Shown one piece after another: positions 35,525-44,032 of a stretch of DNA of 64,000 bases. The notes under the pieces were generated by a model that saw only the letters and a program-made list of their open reading frames with translations, was not told the DNA's origin and searched no databases. The translations under genes were made by a program, and so were the position numbers. The first letter of the stretch is position 1, and every line of letters begins with the position of its first letter. The stretch is from Anaerolineales bacterium (GTDB taxonomy: Bacteria > Chloroflexota > Anaerolineae > Anaerolineales > Villigracilaceae): assembly GCA_030583905.1 (NCBI GenBank), contig CP129481.1, positions 1,054,001 through 1,118,000 of the forward strand. Reading direction: 5' to 3'.

Positions 35525-36259
35525 ATGACCGAACGAGATATGCAGAAAGCCGCCTTGCGCGGCGAACCATCCTACGTCTGGCGCGCGGGGCAGCAACGCC
35601 GCCTTGATATGATCGTCAAATTTGCGGGGGAGCGCATGCAGGGCAGTGTGCTTGAGAACGGCTGCGGGGTGGGGATGTATGTGGAGAAGATGACAACTCT
35701 CGGCGCGGATGTGACCGGTCTGGAATATGACTTCGAGCGCGCGCGCGATGCGCGTGTCAATTCTAAGAAGATCGTCAACGCCGCCGGGGAATTCCTTCCG
35801 CTTCCTTCCTCGACCTTTGACCTGATCCTGAGCCATGAAGTGATCGAACACGTACAGGATGACCGCTCCGCGATTGCAGAGATGGTGCGCGTATTAAAGC
35901 CCGGCGGGCGTGCCGTGATCTTTTGCCCGAACATCGGTTATCCCTTCGAGACGCACGGCATCTTTTGGAAAGGGACGTATCATTTTGGGAACAAGTTGTT
36001 TGTGAACTACCTGCCGCGCGCGTGGCGTGACAAACTCGCGCCGCATGTGCGTGTGTATTCACGACGCGATATGCAAAAACTATTCGACGGTTTGTCCGTG
36101 AAATTCATCGAACGAACGATCATTTTTGGAGCATACGACAACATCATTGCTCGCTTTGGCGCGTTTGGAAAGTTCCTGCGCGCGGTCTTGCAGTTTTTGG
36201 AAACCACACCATTGAAGATATTGGGCTTGTCCCATTTTTGGGTGGTGGAGAAAATATAA
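35525..36259 (+). CDS. Class I SAM-dependent methyltransferase
   Basis: 244 aa from ATG 35525. SAM motif I is VLENGCGVGMYVEKM, motif II/III are GLEYDFERA and FDLILSHEVIEHVQDD, then the VLKPGGRAVIFCPN strand, giving a Methyltransf_11-type fold. No substrate-binding domain stands out, so the methyl acceptor is unknown. An upstream in-frame ATG at 35456 would lie before the -10 element and is unlikely. It is divergent from nusA and ends in a strong terminator. Confidence 0.85.
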   Translation: MTERDMQKAALRGEPSYVWRAGQQRRLDMIVKFAGERMQGSVLENGCGVGMYVEKMTTLGADVTGLEYDFERARDARVNSKKIVNAAGEFLPLPSSTFDLILSHEVIEHVQDDRSAIAEMVRVLKPGGRAVIFCPNIGYPFETHGIFWKGTYHFGNKLFVNYLPRAWRDKLAPHVRVYSRRDMQKLFDGLSVKFIERTIIFGAYDNIIARFGAFGKFLRAVLQFLETTPLKILGLSHFWVVEKI

Positions 36260-36295
36260 AAAAACTCCGAAGTCTCAAAGACTTCGGAGTTTTTT
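36257..36295. terminator. Bidirectional terminator
   Basis: A long A-run, stem ACTCCGAAGTC/GACTTCGGAGT, and T-run serve both the methyltransferase (plus) and the convergent 140-aa gene (minus). Confidence 0.93.
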
Positions 36296-36296
36296 A

Positions 36297-36719
36297 TCAT
36301 TCACCTTCGTCGCTGCTCGCGCCCGGCTGTTCCACCCGCAGCACGTCGCCATGATAATTGATAACCACCTTGAAGCCCATCATGCCGAGATAGGCGCGCA
36401 TGTCTTCGGGGAGACCGGTTTGCATGATGGCATCGAATTGCTTGTCGATGTTCTTCAACTGCTGTTCGATCATTGCCTTCGAGAAGGGATCGTCTTGACC
36501 GAGCATTTTCGCGGTTTCGGCGGAGAGCAGGTCTTCACTGCCTTTCATCATCTCTGCCATTTGGTTGAGCACGGCGCGGTCCACCTGCTCGGCAGGGATG
36601 TGGCGGCGGAATCCGTCATCGTCCACGACGTACGCAGGTTCGCTTCCGATAAATGCGGATTCGGCGGGTTTGCCGTTTTCATCCACCACAAGACCGGCGA
36701 AGAGAGGCTGGCTGCTCAA
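36297..36719 (-). CDS. Soluble protein of unknown function paired with the LURP-one-like gene
   Basis: 140 aa, not recognised. It starts at TTG 36719, with AGGGA seven bases upstream and four bases after the stop of the preceding gene, so it is translationally coupled. A longer frame reaching 36770 would overlap coding sequence. A short beta N-terminus (LFAGLVVDENGKPAESAFIG) is followed by helices and a C-terminal strand (FKVVINYHGDVLRVEQ). It is acidic, with no signal peptide. Function unknown; the co-expressed partner is a scramblase-fold protein. Confidence 0.65.
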   Translation of the reverse strand: MSSQPLFAGLVVDENGKPAESAFIGSEPAYVVDDDGFRRHIPAEQVDRAVLNQMAEMMKGSEDLLSAETAKMLGQDDPFSKAMIEQQLKNIDKQFDAIMQTGLPEDMRAYLGMMGFKVVINYHGDVLRVEQPGASSDEGE

Positions 36720-36723
36720 CGGA

Positions 36724-37299
36724 TTATCCCTGTCTGCCTTCGATGGCAGCGAGCAGGATCCCCGCAGCAATGCCCACGCGGCGGTCCAGTTGACGGGCGG
36801 TGTCCATGCTGAAATCGACGTTCAGTTGATAAGTGAAGGGATTGAAATTCTGCTTGAGGTCCGCCACGCGGTTGGAGCCGATGACGATGTCGTAATTCTG
36901 CGGGATGAGCGAACTCAGGAAGCGGCGCAGCAGCGCCATGCCCATGCTGTCTTCGAACAATTTGCCGATGACGTTGTCATTCACGTCAAGGATGTCCCAT
37001 TCATCGCGCAGCATGGATGCAAATCCCTTGCGGCGCAGCGCCCCGACCTTTTGCCCGGATACGCTGTCGACCACATCGAACGCAGCGGAGAAGTCAATGA
37101 TCTGGCGGGCTTTGATCATCAACACTTCCTGGGTTTTGCTTTCATCGGAATACACGCGGATGTCCTCGCGCAATCGGAACATTTTTTGCTCACTGAACAT
37201 GACAAGGTTCTCGCCTGCGTCGTAAAAGCGGAATTTACCTGTCAACGCGAAGACCTGACGCTTGAGCAGGTATTGGTTGTGTTGAAAAATGGGATTCAT
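36724..37299 (-). CDS. LURP-one-related / scramblase-fold protein
   Basis: 191 aa, soluble. An antiparallel beta-barrel pattern with repeated hydrophobic strands (QVFALTGKFRFYD, QEVLMIKARQIIDF, DEWDILDVNDNVIGKL) and a final hydrophobic helix (DRRVGIAAGILLAAIE) matches the LURP-one/tubby/scramblase fold, whose bacterial members are of unknown function. It is the first gene of a coupled pair. Confidence 0.8.
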   Translation of the reverse strand: MNPIFQHNQYLLKRQVFALTGKFRFYDAGENLVMFSEQKMFRLREDIRVYSDESKTQEVLMIKARQIIDFSAAFDVVDSVSGQKVGALRRKGFASMLRDEWDILDVNDNVIGKLFEDSMGMALLRRFLSSLIPQNYDIVIGSNRVADLKQNFNPFTYQLNVDFSMDTARQLDRRVGIAAGILLAAIEGRQG

Positions 37300-37348
37300 A
37301 TGATTTCCTCTGAGAGTTTGGTTTTTAGATCAGGTATGTATCCTGATA

Positions 37349-38371
37349 CTATTCAATGATCACACGCGTCCCTTCACCGGGGATGTTCACATACTCTTGA
37401 TTTGGAGCAAGGACGGGACTGGTCCAGCGGTACAACCATTTGGAGATGCTCGACGGCAGGTTGACACAGCCGTTACTGCGCGGATGTCCATAATCGTTGT
37501 GCCAGTAGGTGCCGTGGAAGGCATGACCGGAGCCTGTGAAGAACGAGCACCACGGCACGCCGGGCAGATTGTAGATATTCGCTACGGCGTCGCCAAAGTT
37601 CGTCATGTGCACGGACGGTCCCTTGTGATAGGTGCGCCATTCGCCTTTTGGCGTATCCGTGCCGCGCTCTCCGCTGGCACAGCGGACGGACATTACCATT
37701 TTGTCGCCTTCGAATGCGGTGACCATCTGCGTGGCAATATCCACGTGGATGAGTTTCTGTTCGTTCGGGACCTCGGGAGAGAGCTGGGTCAGTTCCTCGT
37801 CAGGGATGAGGCGCATGTTGTAGGATGGGACGTAGAAGGATTTCTTGAGCACATTGTCGTAGATCTCGTACCACATGCTTTTCTCTTCACGCGTCACGAC
37901 CACTTTCTTTACCCAGTGTGTGGTTTCGTAAAAGATGCGGTGTCCCTTTTTGGCATAATGATAAGGTGCCAGATGCGTTGGGCTGAACGGTACGGTGACT
38001 TCCGCGAGTTTGCCTTCGGCGGGAATTTCGTAAATCGGTTTCTGGTATCTCGTTTCAACCGGCTGCAGCCAGCCGGAGAAGGTGAAGCCGCCGTCTATTT
38101 CATACCAAGTGTTGTTGAACTGGTTATCAATGTTGTCGCCTGTCACTTCGCCGAGCAGTGGAACGACCTCGTCGATGCGGAGGAGATGGATGCGGTTGGC
38201 GGTCAGGTAGGGGGCGTCGAAGATCTGCACGCCGCTCCAGATGGCACGTCCCTGCGAGGTGGGGGGAGCGGCGAGAGCACGGTCCAAGCCCAATTCGGAG
38301 AGAACAAGCCCGAGCACGCCGGAAGCGGTGAGCTTTAAAAAGTCACGACGGGAAAGCTGGGAAATACTCAT
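37349..38371 (-). CDS. YkuD L,D-transpeptidase, Tat-exported, with altered SNGC motif
   Basis: 340 aa. The Tat signal SRRDFLKL at the N-terminus is followed by a hydrophobic region, so it is exported folded. The C-terminal YkuD domain has HGTYWHNDYGHPRSNGC: the nucleophile Cys and the first His are kept, but the His normally before GC is Asn. YkuD enzymes form 3-3 cross-links in peptidoglycan or attach proteins. The ATG 38371 was chosen because TACAAT six bases upstream suggests a leaderless start. First of four tandem paralogues, all on the minus strand. Confidence 0.88.
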   Translation of the reverse strand: MSISQLSRRDFLKLTASGVLGLVLSELGLDRALAAPPTSQGRAIWSGVQIFDAPYLTANRIHLLRIDEVVPLLGEVTGDNIDNQFNNTWYEIDGGFTFSGWLQPVETRYQKPIYEIPAEGKLAEVTVPFSPTHLAPYHYAKKGHRIFYETTHWVKKVVVTREEKSMWYEIYDNVLKKSFYVPSYNMRLIPDEELTQLSPEVPNEQKLIHVDIATQMVTAFEGDKMVMSVRCASGERGTDTPKGEWRTYHKGPSVHMTNFGDAVANIYNLPGVPWCSFFTGSGHAFHGTYWHNDYGHPRSNGCVNLPSSISKWLYRWTSPVLAPNQEYVNIPGEGTRVIIE

Positions 38372-38426
38372 GATGCGATTGTAATCATAAAGGTTGAGAG
38401 GAAGTTTAGAGAATGTCTCTTTGGTA

Positions 38427-39452
38427 CTAGAGAACGATCTCGACATTCGTCCCCACGCCGCCGAAAGTGAGTTCTTTTTTGAATGGGACCTGCGGAGTGC
38501 TCCAACGATAGAGCCATTTGGATGCGTTCATGGAGAGATTGATGCAGCCGTGCGAGCGTGGTCTGCCGAAATCGTTGTGCCAGAATGTGCCGTGGAAGGA
38601 GATGCCGTTGGGAGTGATGTACTGCACCCAGGGCACGCCGGGCAGATCGAAGCCGGTGGCGGCGATGTCGCCCGCCGCCATGTGCCGCGAGGGACGTTTA
38701 TAGTAGGTGATGAAGTTGCCTTGCGGCGTGGTGTATTTCCCGACCCGCATGAGTCCGCCTGTGGAAACGGGTGCAACGAAGATAGGTACATCATTTTCGT
38801 AGGCGATGGTGACCTGCTGACCGAGCCGCACGACGATCTTTTTCTCGCGATTTGGCACATCAGGTGAGATGGGCGTGAGTTCGTCCTCACCCATGACGCG
38901 GATGTGTTCGGCGCGGGCGTAATACAGTTTGTCCCATTTGTCGTCGCGGACTTGATACCAGACCTGCCCATCGTTGTCATTTGTGAACACCGCTTTGATC
39001 CAGTGCGTGGACTCATAATACATGCGGTAAATGACCTTGGAATCCTTGTCCGGCGCGACATGCGCATCCGTGAACGGTACGCTGACCTCAGCGAGCAAAC
39101 CTTCTTTTGGGATTTCCAATTGCGGCGTGTTCAAGATGGTGCGGACAGGCTGGATGTTCCCCGAATAGACGAACCCCTCGTCACCGACCTTGTACCAGAC
39201 GCGGTTATGCGCGGTGACATCGTCGCTGACGGCGGTGTTCGTGATGTTGAGCAGCGCGTCGCGCTGGCTTAATCTGACCTTTGCTGACTCGATGGACGGC
39301 TTTTCATACACCCAAACCGTGCGGACGGTCACGCGTCCCTGCTGGGCTGTGAACGGGTCGTCAAAATCAAAATTGAGCGGAGCCGCCAGCAAGCCTGCCA
39401 GCCCAAGTCCGCTCAATTTCAGAAAATCTCTTCGTGATAATGGTTGATTCAT
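38427..39452 (-). CDS. YkuD L,D-transpeptidase, Tat-exported, canonical motif
   Basis: 341 aa, close relative of the preceding gene over its full length. The Tat signal is SRRDFLKLSGLGLAGLLAAP. The active site HGTFWHNDFGRPRSHGCINL is canonical (Cys nucleophile with SHGC His). An N-terminal SH3-like beta region (VRTVWVYEKPS... LLNITN) may bind wall polymers. It probably catalyses peptidoglycan cross-linking at the cell surface. Confidence 0.92.
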   Translation of the reverse strand: MNQPLSRRDFLKLSGLGLAGLLAAPLNFDFDDPFTAQQGRVTVRTVWVYEKPSIESAKVRLSQRDALLNITNTAVSDDVTAHNRVWYKVGDEGFVYSGNIQPVRTILNTPQLEIPKEGLLAEVSVPFTDAHVAPDKDSKVIYRMYYESTHWIKAVFTNDNDGQVWYQVRDDKWDKLYYARAEHIRVMGEDELTPISPDVPNREKKIVVRLGQQVTIAYENDVPIFVAPVSTGGLMRVGKYTTPQGNFITYYKRPSRHMAAGDIAATGFDLPGVPWVQYITPNGISFHGTFWHNDFGRPRSHGCINLSMNASKWLYRWSTPQVPFKKELTFGGVGTNVEIVL

Positions 39453-39510
39453 TCTTACGGGTTTCCCTCTTGCTCCTTTATTTTGGCAGAAGAAAGAGGA
39501 AATGGGGTGA

Positions 39511-40473
39511 TCAATGATGCACGTTCACCACTGTGCCGACTACTGAGAAGTTGTAAACCCATTCCGCATCCGCGATGGTCATATTGACACAGCCGTGACT
39601 CATCGGCGTACCGAAGTTGTTATGCCAGTACGTGCCGTGGATGCCATAACCTTTATAGAAATACATGATGTATGGCACATCGGGCAGGTAATACCCGGGT
39701 CCCGACATGGGAGCGGATCGCAACTTGATCCAGACGCGATACTTGCCCGTCACGGTCGGTGTCTGCCATGTGCCCGTGGAAACCACAAAAGAACGGACGA
39801 GTGTATCGCCTTCGTAGGCATACAGCCTTTGCTCCGAAAGGTCCACATCGATCCAGCGTTCGCCGTTTCCGCTCACCGCCGCAGGGACGTTTGGCGCGGC
39901 GGTGGGTGCCACGTATTCCGGTGTGGGCGTATCGGGGACGATCTCTGCGATGGCGACGAATTCGCTCGTCACTTCATCGCTCGTTCCTTCATCCGAAGAA
40001 GCGACCTCGGGTTCCGAGGTGGCAGTGGGAGGCAGGTCTGTGGGGGGGATGTCCGTCGCCGGGGGAACCTCGGTCAATGTGGCGGTTGGCGGGACGGTCG
40101 TGAAGGTCGCGGTCGGCAGGATCTCCTGCACAACAAGTTGAACCGCGGGCGTGTAGGTCGGTTTGGCGATGTCCACCTGTGCGAAGGATGGCAGATCAGC
40201 TTGCGGCTGGGTCTGCGGCGCGGATACAAAATTCATGATGGAAGCAAAGACCGGCGAATTGACCGCCGACCATGCCGCAAATAAAAAGACCGCGCATCCC
40301 ATCACGATCAGCAGGATGGGAAGCACGATGCTTCGTTTTTTCTTCGTTTTTCCAGAGGCATCGCCTCGAACCGGACCTCCAGCCTGTTCCCTGTTTTCCG
40401 GACCATGTCCACCCTGAGGCTGATATTCTTTTGCCATCGATTCACGTAGTTTTAAAAGCGAGTCAGTCATCAT
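39511..40473 (-). CDS. Membrane-anchored YkuD L,D-transpeptidase with Pro/Thr linker
   Basis: 320 aa. A cytoplasmic N-terminus (residues 1-45) is followed by one membrane helix (about 47-70, VLPILLIVMGCAVFLFAAW) and a long Pro/Thr/Val linker (about 90-215) that spans wall space. The C-terminal YkuD domain has HGTYWHNNFGTPMSHGCVNM, fully canonical. It differs from its two Tat-exported neighbours in anchoring, not in chemistry. Confidence 0.92.
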   Translation of the reverse strand: MMTDSLLKLRESMAKEYQPQGGHGPENREQAGGPVRGDASGKTKKKRSIVLPILLIVMGCAVFLFAAWSAVNSPVFASIMNFVSAPQTQPQADLPSFAQVDIAKPTYTPAVQLVVQEILPTATFTTVPPTATLTEVPPATDIPPTDLPPTATSEPEVASSDEGTSDEVTSEFVAIAEIVPDTPTPEYVAPTAAPNVPAAVSGNGERWIDVDLSEQRLYAYEGDTLVRSFVVSTGTWQTPTVTGKYRVWIKLRSAPMSGPGYYLPDVPYIMYFYKGYGIHGTYWHNNFGTPMSHGCVNMTIADAEWVYNFSVVGTVVNVHH

Positions 40474-40541
40474 TCACCTGTGCCAAAATCCACAAAACCG
40501 CTCAAATGCGTGTAATCATTATAAAGCAAAAAATCGACTTT

Positions 40542-41258
40542 TTACCACTGAATATTGACCGGCGTGCCGACTTCCGCCCAATCGTAGAGAAGTTGTGCCT
40601 CATACGAGCCAAGCACCACGCAGCCGTATGAGATAGGCGTGCCGAGATAGCCCGCCCAGAGTGTGGCGCCGTTCGGCATGATCGGCAGGGCGTGGATGCC
40701 ATTTTGCAGACTGCCCGCCCAGTAGATTCCCAGCCAGCTTGGCATCCAGATATTCCACGTTGCACCGTACGCATTGGGAATTTTATTCAGGACGCTGAAA
40801 TTCCCGACGCGCGTTGCGTTGTTCATGCCGGTGGAAGCGACGAAACTGTAGATCAGGTAATCGCCGTCATAGACGTACATGTGCTGTTCGGAAATATCCA
40901 CGAGGATGGATTTCCCGCCGGTATAGATGGGTGCAGGCGGCTCGTTCCCGGTCACAGACGTGACATATTCATACGTCAATGCTTCGGAGACGATCTCTGC
41001 CTGTGCCACCACTTCGGTGGGCGGCTGTATTGGGATCAACGTGGCGGTTGGGAGCGGGGTGTAGGTCGGTTTTGCCATTTGCGCAAAGCCAAAAGACTGC
41101 GCTTCGGTGGGGGTGGCAAAAACCATCTCACTTAAACCGAATTCCCGGGCTGCCACCGCCGACCATGCTGTGACGCCGATCACTGTCAGCAGGAGGATCA
41201 GGATCAAGGCTGGATGAAGCAGGTTGAGGCGGCGGGGCGAAGCGTCAGGTCTGTTCAT
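40542..41258 (-). CDS. YkuD-like transpeptidase, membrane-anchored, with altered SYGC motif
   Basis: 238 aa from ATG 41258, which overlaps the amidase stop (ATGA). One membrane helix (ILILLLTVIGVTAWSAVAA) and a Pro/Thr linker precede the YkuD domain. The expected HG...SHGC reads NGIHALPI ... ISYGCVVL: Cys is kept, SHGC His is Tyr, and the first motif is displaced. Activity is doubtful or different. It is co-translated with the amidase. Confidence 0.82.
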   Translation of the reverse strand: MNRPDASPRRLNLLHPALILILLLTVIGVTAWSAVAAREFGLSEMVFATPTEAQSFGFAQMAKPTYTPLPTATLIPIQPPTEVVAQAEIVSEALTYEYVTSVTGNEPPAPIYTGGKSILVDISEQHMYVYDGDYLIYSFVASTGMNNATRVGNFSVLNKIPNAYGATWNIWMPSWLGIYWAGSLQNGIHALPIMPNGATLWAGYLGTPISYGCVVLGSYEAQLLYDWAEVGTPVNIQW

Positions 41259-42058
41259 GGTGCAAAGGTTGGGACGGGGATCGCGGTCGGGAAAATGCTT
41301 TCGTTGTTGATGAAGCACAAGATGCCTTGTATCACGCCGTCGGCGACGAGGTTGGTCTGCTGGGTGAGGAGGTCGCGGTCGAGGTACATGAAGCCGGTTT
41401 CGATGATGGCGGTGATGGTGTTCGGGTCGATCTCGGAGAAGGCGTGATATTCGCGCATGTCTCTTGTGATGCTGTTGGCGTGGAAGGTCAAGCCGGTGAT
41501 CTGTTGGTAGCGGTCGGTGAGGCAGGCGGTCAGGCGTTGGGCGCGGTTGACGTCGCGCGTATCGAGCGACGCCGCCACCTTGAAGCCGGTCGCTTCATCG
41601 TTGATGTATTGACAGGAGTCGTTATGGATGGAGACCAGCGCCACAGCGCGATAACCGTTCAAGCGTGTGTCGAACTCGTTGAGCAGGTCCACCTGATAGC
41701 CTTTCGCTGTCAGGCTTCTCTCCACGAGAGTTGCGATCTGGAAATTTATGTCCACTTCCCTTAATGTTACCTGTCCATTTTCATCCATGCAGACTGCGCC
41801 GGAATCGTTGCCCATGTGTCCCGCCACAATGCCGATGCGAAGCTGAGGCTGGGGAGTGGTCAGTCCGGGAACGGTTTCCGCCTGCGGCGTGAGCAGGATG
41901 CGCAGTTGTTCCTGCAGGTTGCTGGCGAAGATGCTGTTGGGAGTCCATGCAGTGAAAAGGGTGGCAAGCAATACCGCAATGCCCAGCGTCGAAAAAAAAG
42001 CGTTGGGGATGCGATGTCTGCGTTTGCGAGGAGGACGTCGTTCCTTTGTAGATTCCAT
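41255..42058 (-). CDS. N-acetylmuramoyl-L-alanine amidase (Amidase_3), membrane-anchored
   Basis: 267 aa. The N-terminal basic stretch and single membrane helix (NAFFSTLGIAVLLATLFTAW) anchor it outside. Zinc ligands of Amidase_3 are seen: His in VAGHMGNDSG, Glu in REVDINFQIA, His in VSIHNDS, and the catalytic Glu in AIIETGFM. It cuts the bond between MurNAc and the peptide stem. TATTAT lies seven bases before the ATG, suggesting a leaderless mRNA. It leads the amidase-transpeptidase pair. Confidence 0.92.
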   Translation of the reverse strand: MESTKERRPPRKRRHRIPNAFFSTLGIAVLLATLFTAWTPNSIFASNLQEQLRILLTPQAETVPGLTTPQPQLRIGIVAGHMGNDSGAVCMDENGQVTLREVDINFQIATLVERSLTAKGYQVDLLNEFDTRLNGYRAVALVSIHNDSCQYINDEATGFKVAASLDTRDVNRAQRLTACLTDRYQQITGLTFHANSITRDMREYHAFSEIDPNTITAIIETGFMYLDRDLLTQQTNLVADGVIQGILCFINNESIFPTAIPVPTFAP

Positions 42059-42149
42059 GTTCTACATAATATTACCTTAAAACAAGCGGGTATTTATATG
42101 CGACTTGCTTTTGATTGGTGCAGGTAAAAATAATCTTGTTTTTTTAAAT

Positions 42150-42178
42150 TTGGTTATGCTTGTAATAAATGTTATAAT
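42150..42178 (+). promoter_or_regulatory. Promoter of the DUF3597 gene
   Basis: TTGGTT (42150-42155), 17-nt spacer, TATAAT (42173-42178), 76 bases before the ATG. Confidence 0.7.
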
Positions 42179-42253
42179 GAAACGGAAGGATGTGAAATGT
42201 AAAACATCTTTCACTTCTGTTTCTCAATACCAACCACGAAAGGATATTACGCC

Positions 42254-42721
42254 ATGAGTTTTTTCAGCAAAATTCTAGAGAAGATCGGTCTTAAGAAGGA
42301 CAAAGATAAGCCGGCTTCGACCGCCGCGACGACCACAGGAGCATCAAAGCCTGTGGCTGCTGCGACCAAACCGGCTGCCTCCACGATCAGCCGCCCGCAG
42401 AAGGAAGGGGTGCATCCCCATGCAGAGCAGAAAGTCGCTGCGCCAGCCCCGATTGAGGTGGTGGATGTGGTTGCCAACCTTGAAAAGATGGCTGCCGCAA
42501 ATCCGGCACAACTCAACTGGAAGACCTCGATCGTTGATCTGCTCAAGTTGTTGGATCTGGATAGCAGCTTCGATGCGCGCAAGGAATTGGCGACCGAGCT
42601 TGACTGCCCTGCAGATATGATGGGCGACTCCGCCAAGATGAATACCTGGCTTCACAAAGAGGTATTGAAGAGAATTGCTCAGAATGGCGGCAATATTCCG
42701 AAAGAACTGTTGGACGCGTAA
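42254..42721 (+). CDS. DUF3597 family protein
   Basis: 155 aa. The FFSKILEKIGLKK opening is typical of DUF3597. A Lys/Ala/Pro-rich linker (residues 15-65) is followed by a helical C-terminal domain (NWKTSIVDLLKLLDLDSSF ... WLHKEVLKRIAQNGGNIP). The family is small, soluble and of unknown function; members often respond to stress. Monocistronic with its own promoter and terminator. Confidence 0.9.
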   Translation: MSFFSKILEKIGLKKDKDKPASTAATTTGASKPVAAATKPAASTISRPQKEGVHPHAEQKVAAPAPIEVVDVVANLEKMAAANPAQLNWKTSIVDLLKLLDLDSSFDARKELATELDCPADMMGDSAKMNTWLHKEVLKRIAQNGGNIPKELLDA

Positions 42722-42739
42722 GGCGGTCTAACACAAGTG

Positions 42740-42773
42740 ACAGCGCGGGCTGAAAGGCTCGCGCTGTTTTTTT
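42740..42773 (+). terminator. Terminator of the DUF3597 gene
   Basis: An 8-bp stem ACAGCGCG/CGCGCTGT with an inner GGC/GGCT region, then seven T. Confidence 0.88.
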
Positions 42774-43053
42774 ATTTTTGGATCGTTTGATGGGGAGGAG
42801 CAGGCGGGAGCGGAGTCTGAAGCGGAGCACGTCATTTTCATGTAGACAAATATCCCCCCGACCTTTCATCCCTGTAATGTGGACAATCCATTAACGGAAT
42901 TGCAAGGTTTCAGTATGGATTAATCCTTGGCTGAAAGGTACTATGGGAGTAGTTCGATCAATTTATATGAGTTGGGGTTTGGCGGTCAATAATGGAAAGG
43001 TACTGCGTGCCCCGGTCACCTCAAATTTACGAAAGGAAACAAGAATAAAAAGG

Positions 43054-43884
43054 ATGAAGAGACCATTCGCAAAGAAAAAACACGAAAAGGGGCAGGGATT
43101 GGTGGAATATGTTCTTATTGCAGTTTTTGTTGGTATTGCGCTGATAGCGGCGCTGACGGCTTTCGGTCCTACGATCAAAGCAACAGCGGATGAACTTATG
43201 GCGGAACTTGGGTATAGTGTTCGTGATGGGGTTGTGATTCTTCCGGGGGTGGGTCCCTCACTCACTCCGGGCACTCCAATCGCGTCATCAACTCCGAACA
43301 CTCCTGCTCCGGCGGCATCCTCAACATCGATCATCCCCGTGTTTCCAAGCGCTACTTCGACCCGGACGTTTACAGCTGTTCCGAGCGCCACGTTCACCCA
43401 CACCGTCACCTTCACGTTCACATCCACATTCACGCCCACTTTAACATTCACATCAACTCACACATCCACTGTCACTCCCACGTTCACCCCGTCTGCCACG
43501 CCAACTGTCACTCCCGTCGGCGCTTGGGTCACCTGCGCGAACGAAAATGGATTTTGCAGTTTTAGCGGCACGACACTGGTTCGATATGGGGCGAACAACA
43601 CTTGGGTCACCCAAACCCACACGGATGGCGTTGCTTGCACAAATGCGGTCTTTGGCGATCCTGTTTTTGGGGTCGCAAAAACCTGTCAGATCTATCAAGT
43701 TGCCACAGCGACTCCAACCGCATCTCCGATACCCACCAGCACTTTCACCCCATCAGCGCCTGTCTGTACCCCGGGGAGCGCTACTGTTCAAAATAGACCC
43801 GCATGCTCTAATTTAGCCGCCAGCAACAATTGCTCGAACTTTACCTATCATCCACCGAGTGGTTTGTGTACCTGGTTCGATTAA
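43054..43884 (+). CDS. Flp-type pilin fused to a Thr/Pro stalk and Cys-containing beta domain
   Basis: 276 aa from ATG 43054, where MKRPFAKKKHEK is the basic cytoplasmic leader. GQGLVEYVLIAVFVGIALIA is the class III (Flp) pilin signature with the processing Gly and Glu+5. A Thr/Pro/Ser-rich linker of about 120 residues follows, probably glycosylated, then a domain with CANENGFC ... CTNAVFGDPVFGVAKTC resembling a repeat found in secreted carbohydrate-binding proteins. It ends with a Cys-rich 40-residue tail. Flp pilins normally stop near 60 residues. The Shine-Dalgarno is weak (GAAAGGAAA is 18 bases upstream), so a start at 43045 (ATA) or elsewhere is possible. No tad genes are adjacent. Confidence 0.75.
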   Translation: MKRPFAKKKHEKGQGLVEYVLIAVFVGIALIAALTAFGPTIKATADELMAELGYSVRDGVVILPGVGPSLTPGTPIASSTPNTPAPAASSTSIIPVFPSATSTRTFTAVPSATFTHTVTFTFTSTFTPTLTFTSTHTSTVTPTFTPSATPTVTPVGAWVTCANENGFCSFSGTTLVRYGANNTWVTQTHTDGVACTNAVFGDPVFGVAKTCQIYQVATATPTASPIPTSTFTPSAPVCTPGSATVQNRPACSNLAASNNCSNFTYHPPSGLCTWFD

Positions 43885-43925
43885 GCCGCTTTTTGCCGGC
43901 TTGATGCGGACATAATGCATCTCTA

Positions 43926-43963
43926 ACTCAAGCTGCCGGTTTACTCGGCGGCTTGAGTTTTTT
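43926..43963 (+). terminator. Terminator of the pilin-fusion gene
   Basis: A near-perfect 13-bp stem (ACTCAAGCTGCCG with CGGCGGCTTGAGT) followed by six T. The miaB promoter (extended -10 TGGTATAAT) is just downstream. Confidence 0.88.
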
Positions 43964-44032
43964 GCATACCTGGATCGAAAACGAATCCTGACCACTCTTG
44001 GTATAATTCCCGCCTACGATTTAGGAGCACGC

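Noticed and set aside
43381..43500. Repetitive CACATTCAC-type stretch that looks like a tandem repeat or CRISPR
   Set aside because: It encodes a Thr/Pro/Phe linker in frame, with irregular units and no spacers.
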